From Cristatella mucedo (Eukaryota > Bryozoa > Phylactolaemata > Cristatellidae), in the NCBI GenBank assembly GCA_009760855.2, contig WPIO01000032.1, positions 1,467,001-1,531,000 of the forward strand: DNA of 64,000 nucleotides. The letters are read 5' to 3'. The translations under genes and the position numbers were made by a program. The notes beneath the pieces were generated by a model. The model did not search any database and was not told the origin of the DNA. It saw nothing but the letters and a program-made list of their open reading frames with translations. Shown here one piece after another: positions 7,110 to 17,130 of the stretch; position 1 is the stretch's first letter, and each line of letters starts with the position of its first letter.

Positions 7110-10100
7110 TTAAATTTTCTTTAATTCACCAATATTACAAGTATTACATCGTCCTGGATTTAGATTATTACTCAATGCATCAGCAATTCTATAGTGACCA
7201 TAAGCATAACTGCAGATTCCACAGTCCAACCAGTATAATTTTGAATCGAAAGCTGATAGTGCTACTTTGTTTTGTTTAATCGTATACATTACATGCTTTT
7301 CACTTCTAATCAATGATTGTTCACATTTCTTTTCTACATTTTTATCTAAGCAATTTTTAAAGTCTTCATGTTTCAAGTGTTTATCAACAACATTTTTGTT
7401 AACACCTTTAGCTTTTTTAGATTGTCCTATTTGTTCTTTCTCCTTATCAAGCATTTCATTCATCTCACAATTTTTTTTAACTATTCTTAATGATTTTCCT
7501 TTATTATCAAATACTTCTTTATCAGTGTAAATAGTATAAGAGTAAAGTTTTGGTCTTAGAAAAACACATTCATCTAATATTGCTGCTTTTACTTTATCAG
7601 TTATCTCATCTTTAAATTTGCCAACAACTTTACTGTTTCCTTTTATAATACTTTTTGCTTTCTCATCATTCCAAAAGGATAATCAACTGGAAAATTATTT
7701 AGATCTAATGATTCGGGATAATCGATAAAGTCTTTATAAACATTCTCAGTAAATATCTCCATGACGAGTGAATCGGTATCAGTATACATCAAGTTTATTT
7801 TTTGATCCATATCTTTTTTCATTATTAGATAATAGAATTTCCGCATCAATACTTTAGATAAATCAAGTATGCAAAATCCAATATAAATAGGTTTGTTTAA
7901 AGTTATAGATTCCTTACTACTTTCTATGCAAATAATGTTATTAGTTAATATCTTCCTGTCTACAAATCTTGGACTTCTATAGATTTTATTCATCTTAGCC
8001 GACTCTTCATCTACATTTTCATTAAGTAACTCAACATTTTTTCTATCTCTAACATTTTCTATTGTCTTACCAAAGAATGAATTATTGAGTAATTTAAAGA
8101 AATCTTTTTTGAAATCATTGCTGCTTTACCTTTAAGTTTTGTATTGTTATCAATGTACAACTCTAGCCAATTGGACTGATCAAACTCTAATACTCTGTGA
8201 ATATGTGTTAACTCATATCCTAATTCAATACAATTCTTAAGATTAAGATAATGAATACCATACTTTTGTTTTGGTTCCCAAATCTAATATCAACTTTTCA
8301 ACTGGATCGTTTCCTCTATTAAAAGAGTTTTGATATTCTGAGTGTTTATTCTTTTTTATCTGTTTGTTTTCAGGAAGTAAAGGATAATCAGAAAATAAAT
8401 CATGTTTATCTTTTGGACAGTGTATATCAACTTCAAGAACATAACCTTTATTTGATGAAGGCTTAAATTTTTTAACTATATCATTTTTATTTTCATTCCA
8501 CGACTTTATTTTTTGATTTGATAAGAAATTAAAACCTCCAGTTGGTAGAGATTGTTTCATAGCCCAGCCATAGAGATTTGTTGCATCAAAATATAATAAG
8601 TATGATTTCAACTTATCTGGATTGAAATACCTACATCTACTATTATTTGCTTTAGCTTTACGTTTTGATACTTGTGTCATCCCTCCGCGAATTCATTTTT
8701 CAAAGAATAGATACATATCTGGATCAGTTAGTAATTCAAGAACAACTCCTGTATATGTTAATCCTGCTGTCCAAGTTAATTGTGGAGTTGTCATAAACTT
8801 TTCAGGATCTATCTGATAATGTGTAATTATTAGGTCGCGAAATCTCTCAAAAACATCTGCTAGTGCTAGAACATCAATCGTTAAATATAAATTGTGGTAT
8901 TCTCTTAATGTTTTTATTTCAAAAGCATTCCAAACTTTCTTTGCATGAGTATAATCTTCTTCTGAAATATGTCCACTAATGCTTGAATAAAACTTTTCAA
9001 TTGATGGTAAACTTGTCTCATCAAATTTAGCAAAAGAATCCATGTACTCATATGGATAAATACCTTTTTTTGTCAATAATGACATTTTTCTATCATCAAT
9101 ATTTTTAAAGTGTTGTCTCATTATATCGAATTTATCATTTGCTTTAGACAAATTTTTTACCAATTTATGAAGTGGATTTTGTAATAATTGATATGAATCT
9201 CTAAAACAAAGATTTCCAAAACTTATTGTTAAAAACTTCTCTTTGTTATTTGCAATTACTTGCTTTTTATCTTTATTGCAATTAAGCGCACTAACAATCA
9301 GATGTGAATCGTAACCTCTTAGATTATGAATATAAACAGGAAGTTTAAAGTTTTTTGGACACATTCTTAGCTTTTTATTGCATACATCATGTGCCGCGCC
9401 TCTATATTTTCCAGTAAGATGACAGGGATCAAGGACTTTTTGATCTTCAGTTAAACATTTTCCACAAATCCAACAAACAGATGCATTATTGTAATTTTCT
9501 CTTTCTTCTTCTAGCATATTTTCTCGATCAAAAACTTTATTTTTTTCAAGTACTACTTTTAGATTCTCTATCTGTATTTCACAATCTTTCTTTAAAGACA
9601 AAATAAAATCCTTAACACAGTCAGCTCCAAAAGTTTGCTTATATTCTGTTACAATATTTCCTTCATGATTTACAATTACATAGCCAGCAGAACACGGTTT
9701 GTGTTGATTTACAGATCCTTTTACTGATTCTTCTGGTTTATCAATTGTTCCTAGTAAACATTCAAAGTCTGCATATGCTGTTAATGATGATTTAATCATT
9801 TTGTCAAAATCTCTAAACATAACTAAATCTCCTGTGCCATCTTTTCTTTTATTAGCCACTGGCATTTTTATTCTTGAATTCCACAATTCTCTGAATTACA
9901 ATCTGCAGCATGTTTATCCAACTTTTCTTGTTCATGAAACCTTGAGAGACATCTCTTACAAAATAATCTTGTTCTACCACTATCTTTATCTGTTCTACAA
10001 AGTGCATTAAAATTTGTTACTAGTAAATAAGGAGATCTTCCTCTATAAGAATAAAGAAGCAAATCTATATGTTTTCACCTTCATCTGAACAAGCAATTAA

Positions 10101-11129
10101 TGGATAAACTGAGTTGTTATACTCATATGCATTTATTGAAACATTGAATAATTTTGCAAGTTTTGGAATATCTTTTGCTCTAATTGGTACACTGCCATTG
10201 ACCATAAACTGATTTCTTGGACCTTTATCATCAGTAGGAAAGAATAAAATGTTTTATTAGGGGTAGTATATCAGAATATTTATCAAGCATTATTTGTCTT
10301 AAATCATGAATTGCTTCTGGAAGATTCTCTCTAGGATGTAATGCTCTCAGAACACACCACAATGCACAAAAAAACTGTTATCTGTATTTTTTATATTTAT
10401 AACACATCTCTTATTTCTTAACTTGATTGGTAATTCACAATACGAGCCTCCAATTTGTGGAACAAAGACTGTAAACTTTGCAAATGCATTAGATATCCCA
10501 ACAATTCTACAAGAAGAACCACCTTCGTTCCATTCATCTACAGTTTTATTAATCTTTGAAAAATGTTTGTCAATTATTGAATTAAAATGAGAAACTCTAC
10601 TTAGTGCTATTGGGGAGAGACCATTAATTGGAGCATAGATAATATCTTTCTTAGCATTTTCTATTTTTAATTGCAGAAGAAGACTCATTTTTACATTGCC
10701 ATATTGGCTAGAGATATCTTTCATAACATTTATTAATCCAGGAGATGCTTTTTTCTTAAACACTTCTAAATCTGCATCTTCAACCTCAAAACCTTCATAC
10801 TCATAATCTATTAAACTACCACTAGTAGTCTTTCTACCTAAAAACCATCCACTAGTATCAATCTTACAAAGACGTTTTGCTTCTTTATAGAAACAATTTT
10901 TACTTTCTGATTTTTTCGGATTGATTATTTTGTTAACAGAAAGACGTTCAATCAATTCTTGTATATCAACTGCAGAAACTGGATAATGAACAATTCTAGT
11001 TGACTTGCCATACTTCTTAGTAAAAGAAGGTTTAACATTAAAACGCTGCTCATAAGAAAATACCAATCTTTTTGCATGATAGTTCAATGATTCTCCCTCA
11101 CGCCGTGAAAATGAATTTATTTCAGACAT
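7110..11129 (-). pseudogene. PolB: Protein-primed family B DNA polymerase (Polinton/adintovirus type), broken
   Basis: The gene spans about 1,340 codons, the usual length for Polinton PolB with its long N-terminal region. Visible motifs in order: an N-terminal domain (to about 10,350) ending in a WCVLRALHP motif; ExoI YADFECLL near 9,780; a zinc-knuckle-like CWICGKC/CHLTGKYRG segment near 9,450; ExoII HNLRGYDSHLI near 9,320; ExoIII TIDVLALADVFERF near 8,860; the IRGG segment near 8,680; polymerase A FDATNLYGWAM near 8,590; B NNSFFGKT near 8,090; C YTDTDS near 7,780; and a C-terminal thumb ending at TAA 7110. Such enzymes replicate linear viral genomes from a protein primer. Breaks: frameshifts near 10,372, 10,243, 10,066, 9,875, 8,278, 8,125 and 7,677, plus TGA at 8690-8692. 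All catalytic motifs remain, so decay is recent or the indels are assembly errors. Confidence 0.93.
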
Positions 11130-11141
11130 CTTATAATATAT
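11130..11141 (-). promoter_or_regulatory. TATA-type motif before PolB
   Basis: On the minus strand TATATATTATAAG ends at the ATG at 11129, matching the short TATA-to-start spacing of the other viral genes. Confidence 0.35.
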
Positions 11142-11159
11142 AAATATTTTTCTTTAAAT

Positions 11160-11398
11160 CAAATTTAGAAACTCTGAAATTTTTTTTACTATAATATATA
11201 TAATAACTAAATTTATGGAATGTAGTCTGTGGTTTTCCATTGCGCCGAAGCAGCGCCTGTTGGAGTGGGATTGGCTTTTTCTTCTTCGGACACTGACACT
11301 CGGGAGGGCCACTACGAAAGGAGACCGAGCGGTAGAGAGGTCGAATTTTGGAGTGTGCTCGAGTGAGGGTCAGGGTGCGAAATGGAAAAATCACATAC
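11160..11398. repeat. Candidate right terminal repeat of the Polinton-like element
   Basis: Between the PolB promoter and the first LINE-homologous base lie about 240 bases without a convincing gene. From about 11,215 the composition changes to GC-richer DNA. Read inward from the end it begins AGTAGTATGTGATTTTTCC; Polinton terminal inverted repeats commonly begin with AG. The matching left repeat is outside the window, so identity as an inverted repeat cannot be confirmed. Confidence 0.45.
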
Positions 11399-14300
11399 TA
11401 CTCTGCTCGTTTGGTATTCTTGGCAGTATCTCAAACCGCTCAGCACGCTCCCGACCAGCGTCATTGCGAATCTCGCTTACTTAACGGTCATCAGGACTGT
11501 TATAACTCCGGCGGCCCTACTTAACGCTTGTCCTTGAAATGCTCGCACAATGTGCGATAAACCTCTAGTAATAAGCGACCTTATTTTTGAAAATAGTCTC
11601 AAACTGCTCGCATAGACTGAAACTTAGCTATGATCAATAAACTGCCCGACAATGGAAGACACTACCCTGACTGATTTCTTATTCTTTCACACCCCTAGAT
11701 CAATCAAAACTGTAGGTGGATTTGCTGTTATCATCCACTCGAAATTCAACTTCAAGCCATTTGCAGTACCCGCAAAGCAGTCTTTCGAATCGATTGTCTG
11801 TATTTCACCCGAAAACAAGCTACCGATGGTGGCAGTAGTCTATTACCCATCAGGTACTAAATCTTCTTTTATCTCAGATTTATCCGATCTCATTTCAATT
11901 CTGTGTGCAGGAAATTGATTCTTCCTCTTTATGGGCGATTTAAAAATTCTCTTTGATAACTTAAACTTATCTGACGCTTTCAGCACTGAATTTTCGTGCA
12001 TTGACTGACTCATTGTCTCCTGTGGCTCTTGTGCATGGCACTACTCACATCAAGGGTCGCATATCCCACCAAATTTTCTCATAAAACTGCGCTTGCAATT
12101 ATCAATAAGTACAGGATCCTGCTTATCTAACCACAAGCAGATCTCATTGAGTCTACAATGTGCGTCCTCCTTCTCCTCCTCTTCCAAAAACCACACGTAA
12201 ATCGCAAAACCCCAAGACCCCTGACATCGATTCTGTCCGTGCGAGAATATCTGCCTCGCCTCTGCTGCTCAATCGCCCTTCCGATCTGTCATATTGGTAG
12301 ATAGATAAAACACGACCCTAGCTGACATGCTCGACGAGTTTGCACATCTGACTTAGCGCAATGTGCACCCTCGCCCAGACGGCCTTTGGTTTACCGCAGA
12401 CAATATACTAGCTAGGTCTACTAAGCCCAAGCGTGGAAAAGCATACACTAGATCAGGCCTGACTGACCATCGAAAGGCATACGAGGACTACTGTCTGTTG
12501 TGTAATCAATCTACCCTAGCAAACGCCAAGTGTAGCTTCTATAAAAACATTGTTGAATCACAGGTGCACAATCCAAAAAAGCTTATTTTTACGATCAACC
12601 ATCTCCTCAACCGCTCCTAGGTTACCTCCTTTTCTGATGATCCCTGTGATGATCTAGTCGATCACTTTTCTCGATTCTTCGTCCAGAAGATAGACAAGAT
12701 CAAGGAGTCCATTCATGCGATGGCGGCATCCCACCTGGGATGCCGTTCCTCGATTCCTTGCAGCACCTCAATGTCGAAATTCAAGGAGGTTAGTAGTGTC
12801 CTCATCCTGAAGTTCATAACCCAATCAAAGAAGAAAACAAGTCCTTTGGACCCTATTCCCACTGCCCTGCCCCTACGTTGCTTGGATCTGTCTGCTGCTG
12901 ACATGCATAACTAACATCGCTAATATGTTATTAGCCTCAGGTCATGCCCCAGCACATTTCAAAAAAAGCTTTAGTCAGGTCACTGCTTAAGGAAGTAACA
13001 CTAGACCAAGAGAACTTGAGCAACTACCGCCCAATCTGCCGTCTACCGTTCCTATCTAAGACTCTTGAATGAGTCGTGGCAGATCAGCTGAACTCGTGCA
13101 TTGAAACTTCAAACCATGCCAGGAAGTTAAAGTTTTTCTTTCGAGCTAATCACTCCACAGAGTCAGCATTTCTTCGGGGTGTACAACGAATTTCTAAGGA
13201 ATGCAGACATGGGTAGAGTGTCTCTGCTTGGTTTGCTCAATCTTTCGGCAGCTTTTGATACAATCGATCACCGAGTCCTTCCTGAGCGCCTCTCATCTCG
13301 CCCTGGCATCACTGGCACTGCTCTGCAGTGGTTCTAGTCCTATCTTAGTTGTAGACACCGCAGTATTAATGTGAACGGACAAAGATCTTCCGAGGTACCT
13401 ATGAAATATAGTGTACCTCAGGGCTCTATACTTGAACGGATCCCTTTACGGTTTATACTTTCCCTCTTGCCGATATCTTTGCCAAGCACAACCTAGGCTT
13501 TCATTTCTACGCTGATAATATAATAATAATAATATTGCACTTGATAAAGCGCCCTCAGAGAACTTGATCTCTTTCTAGGCGCTTTACATTTGCTGCAAAG
13601 TGATACGCAATAGAATAGTAAGTAAAATCATGCCTGAAAAACAAACAAAATGAATAACAAGGTTAGGGGTTACATGCACTGGGTCAGCATGCAAATGTGG
13701 TTAGTGGCAGCATGAACAGTGTCAGCACGCATAAGCACATCGAGGACGAATCACAAGGACCCACTAAATGCTGTCCTAAATAGGTATGTTTTTAAGTTTC
13801 TTTTAAATGTGGTCAGGTCAGGGGATGTTCTGATGCAGGTCGGGAGGGAGTTCCAGGCTGTGGGAGCATACGAGCTAAATGCACGGTCTCCAAAGGATTT
13901 AAGGTTTGTACGAGGTATTTCTAGACTGTTGGATTCAGAAAAGATGATAGTCAGTTGTACCTTTGCTTTGATCCCTCCCAGCCCTCGAGCATGTTGAATG
14001 CTCTCGACTTCCTTGCTGCATGTATTGATGAAGTCCACACATGGATGACGGCAAATTTTCTTATATTGAACGATGCTAAAACTAACTTACTAGTTATGGG
14101 CAAAGCAAGCGTGATTCAGAAACTGAAAAGGGTAATGCTCAAAATCGGCTCAGCTAGTATATCTCCTGTTGAGTCTTCACGAAATTTAATTTTTTATGCT
14201 CCCAAGTGCCCTTTCGTTAGACGACCACATCAGCTCCACAATCAAGTTCCTACTTTCAGCTACATAACATTGCTAAAATCCGGGCTCGTTTGGACAGGGA

Positions 14301-15035
14301 TACCACATCTAAAGTTGGTCCATGCATTTGCGACATCCCGTCTTGACTTCTGTAACTCACTCCTTGCTGGTCAACCGACACGTGCAATCAGGCGCTTACA
14401 GCTGGTGCAAAACTCTGAAGCAAGGCTTGTCTGGCGTGAGCGTTGCAGTTACCACATAGCACCACTTCTCTCTGAGCTGCACTGGCTAATTGGCAAGCAG
14501 CGGACCGACTTTAAGGTTTAGTCGCTCACGTTCAGGTCCCTCCATTCTTTGCCTCCAGCTTTCTTATCGGATCTGCTGCTTCACCAGGCTTCAGCAGCGC
14601 ACCACCCGCTTTTCAGAATATAACTGTTTACCTATACCTCGTAGAAACCTCAAGTCCGTAGGAGATCGTACCTTTAGTTCGCATGCTTCCAAGGCCTGGA
14701 ATTCACTCACGACTACCTTCACGACATCTCCTGACTTGACCACATTTAGAAAAAATTATAAAACCCATCTATCCATGACAGCGTTTAGTAGGTCCTTGTT
14801 TTTCTTTCTTTGTGAGCTTATGCGTTCTGACACTCTTGCATGCTGCCACTAACCAGGCTTGCCTGCTGACGCTGTGCATGTCACCCCTAAGTATGCTATT
14901 TATGTTGTTTATCAAGCATTATACCACTCATCAGTCGATCGTGTTTTCTTTGCAGCAAATGTAAATTGCCTAGAAAAAGACTGAGTTCTCTGAGGGCGCT
15001 TTATCAAGTGTATTATTCTTAATATTGGTCTTGCC
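11399..15035 (+). mobile_element. CR1/L2-like LINE copy 1, 5'-interrupted, with nested insertion
   Basis: Degenerate ORF2 pieces in order: leader homologous to 20.6 kb (TTGGTATTCTTGGCAG), endonuclease fragment (SFFHTPRSIK-like, 11,670-11,920), linker (12,360-12,620), reverse transcriptase (12,720-13,516 and 13,948-14,300, with DLSAAFDTIDH-like motif near 13,240) and the C-terminal TSPDLTTFRKN region near 14,730, then a 3' UTR ending in the family tail TCTGAGGGCGCTTTATCAAG near 15,000. Many stops and frameshifts; not functional. The left end is cut by the viral element. Confidence 0.85.
13517..13947 (-). mobile_element. LINE 3'-end fragment inserted antisense inside LINE copy 1
   Basis: A poly-(ATT) tail followed by the reverse-complemented LINE 3' UTR (CACTTGATAAAGCGCCCTC) and the complement of the ORF2 C-terminus (RTSPDLTTFKRNLK on the minus strand) interrupts copy 1. 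The break falls within the codons for the reverse transcriptase YADD catalytic motif of the host LINE, whose reading resumes at about 13,948 (TCAGTTGTACCTTTGC). Confidence 0.85.
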
Positions 15036-15045
15036 AACAGATAAC

Positions 15046-15560
15046 TGGCATAGTTCAGATCGTACTTGTTTAATGATGTTCAGTCAATATGTTATGGTTA
15101 TCAACTATCATACCGCAATGCTTGTGGAGTTTTACTAGGGTCCGTTCTCAACATTTTGCCGTTGTACATTTATTCTGTACTTCTGGGAAGGTGATGGCTG
15201 GGTACATATGAACGGCTGTCACACTAATACTAACAATAACCAGCTGTATTTGCCATTAGGACGACCAGAAACAGCTGCACCAACCAATTCACTAAATGGT
15301 CTTCCTTCCAGAGATGTGATCATTTACTTTAAGAGTTAACTGCGCGAACTCCCGAAGTCCGAGTATAACTAACTACCCTATGCGCGCGTCGCTACAGCAC
15401 CCCAAGATACGAGCGGCTAACTGAGTAGCCGGCAGAACACAACTGCCCAGTCTAAGTTGCACTTAGCTGTCTGTCGCCGTAGGTTCGTCTCTCGTGCTCT
15501 CGAAGCGTAGTCTCGCATCGACTACCGAAGCTGCAGCCCTGAGCTCTGTCAGTCCTGTCA
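15046..15560. other. No gene seen
   Basis: Between LINE copy 1 and the microsatellite I see no coding pattern or known repeat; short tail-like remnants are possible. Confidence 0.4.
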
Positions 15561-15563
15561 TTT

Positions 15564-15975
<412 letters not shown>

Positions 15976-16044
15976 GGGCGTATCTGTTATTGTTTTTGTC
16001 GGACCCTAGCTCTCAGTGTCCGTCCTAGGCTTAATTCTTCTTGA

Positions 16045-16172
16045 CTAGTCCTCGGCTAGCCATTGGCCAGCCATCGGCTAGCCCCTGGCTAGCCCTTGGC
16101 CAATCCTTGGCTAGCCCTTGGCCAGTCCTTGGCCAGCCCTTGGCCAGTCCTTGGCCAATCCTAGGCTAGTCC
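16045..16172. repeat. Minisatellite of GGCTAGCC/GGCCAGCC units
   Basis: About ten degenerate copies of a 12-base unit (CTTGGCCAGTCC, CTTGGCTAGCCC) in tandem. Units contain short palindromes GGCTAGCC or TTGGCCAA. Variation between units is mostly C/T. Confidence 0.85.
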
Positions 16173-16174
16173 GC

Positions 16175-16685
16175 CTGCTATGGTTGCTCTAGGTGCGCTA
16201 GTCAGACCCACTATCGCGGCTAGCCTGAGAGCTGCTCCGTTGCAAAACTAATGTCTGACTCGTAGAACACACTAAACTTGCGTCTGAACTATAAGATTTT
16301 GCTTTTCTTTCTGATGCTACCACTGTTCGACCTTCACCTTGAGCTCGGAAATTTAGTGCCCTCTTTGAAAGTGTTTAAAGTATCAAAGTTCTGTTAAGAA
16401 GACTGCCTACTCAGCTAGATATTACGTTAGATCCCTATCTAATATTAGGGAAAGTCTATCGAGGTGGCTTGCTAAACGTTTTAACAGCTGAAATGTTGTG
16501 TCTAAGCTCAAATACTGCACTTCCGTTAAGGCAGTCCGTTTAGTTATGAAAAAAAGTCATGCCTCTTTAGTACGCTGCGAATATGGCCAGTAGGGTAGTC
16601 AGCTAATATTCGAAGTTTGGTCACGTTTTCCCTTAGCTAAATGTACTGCACTAAGCTCCCTGCTGATTAATGGACGTACAGAAAC
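16175..16685. other. No intact gene; possible upstream LINE family 2 remnant
   Basis: No convincing open frame. Some stretches read like degraded retrotransposon coding sequence leading into the fragment at 16,690, but I cannot align them with certainty. Confidence 0.3.
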
Positions 16686-16689
16686 CTTT

Positions 16690-17130
16690 GTAACTGACAG
16701 CCAAAGCCCACCGAGGCTTGGCTACTTCATAACTAGCACAGAAGGTTCACAATTGTAGCATCCTCGTGTCTTCAGGTCCTCAATGGAAGACAAATTAGCA
16801 ATTCCATTCTTTCGCTTAAAGGCTGTCGGCAACAGCAGCTTTTTTAGTGAGGGTTCTCGAGTGTGGAGCTCACTTCCACAGTTCTTAGGTATTGCCCCCT
16901 GCTGCTGACCGTGGTGCATGCTTTCGAACCCTCCTGAGATGCTACTTCCACGCTAATACCTTCCTTGACCGCCCGGTCGAATTAGCGTTGAGTTTCATGT
17001 TGTCAATGTTGCGTGAGATTGAGTCTATCTATTATAGCATAACTACCGAAAGCTGCTTAGGTTTTGAGTGATTTATAGACAGCTCTACAGCATAACATCT
17101 ATCCTGACTGTGTGGCTTTTTGAGCCACAT
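16690..17130 (+). mobile_element. LINE family 2 fragment (ORF2 C-terminus and 3' end)
   Basis: Shares with 22,230-22,740 the order CTTCAGGTCCT, CGCTTAAAGGCTGTCGGCAAC, GTGTGGAGCTCACTTCCACA and a downstream reading RCYFHANTFLDR-like versus SCYFHATHYLKC. The pattern (FLRLK-VGDRSLS-LWNSLPQ) is the C-terminus of a CR1-type reverse transcriptase ORF. Broken frames. Confidence 0.6.

Larger units (their letters stand above)
1..11398. mobile_element. Endogenous Maverick/Polinton (adintovirus)-like element, right-hand part
   Basis: A compact AT-rich block of intronless genes on both strands differs sharply from the repeat-rich DNA that follows. It includes a protein-primed family B polymerase with exonuclease and polymerase motifs, a parvovirus-type PLA2 protein, an HNH-AP2 endonuclease and three fibre-like genes. 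PolB of this type is the hallmark of Polintons/adintoviruses; PLA2 genes have been described in some of them. The usual integrase, packaging ATPase, protease and capsid genes are not visible, so the element probably continues left of the window. The right limit is set by homology: sequence from about 11,399 aligns with LINE sequence at 20.6 kb. Many genes carry frameshifts or stops, so this is an old or error-containing copy. Confidence 0.8.

Noticed and set aside
668-8692. TGA read as tryptophan
   Set aside because: Trp is encoded by TGG in PolB and the contexts of the internal TGAs call for Gly, not Trp.
1-11398. Bidnavirus (PolB plus parvovirus-like genes) as the origin
   Set aside because: PLA2 is not part of a parvovirus capsid or NS1-bearing genome here, and PolB length and domain plan fit a Polinton/adintovirus better.
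11131-11484. Open frames on both strands beyond PolB
   Set aside because: Unlike viral genes in composition and without motif or TATA-ATG start; the region is better explained as a terminal repeat and LINE leader.
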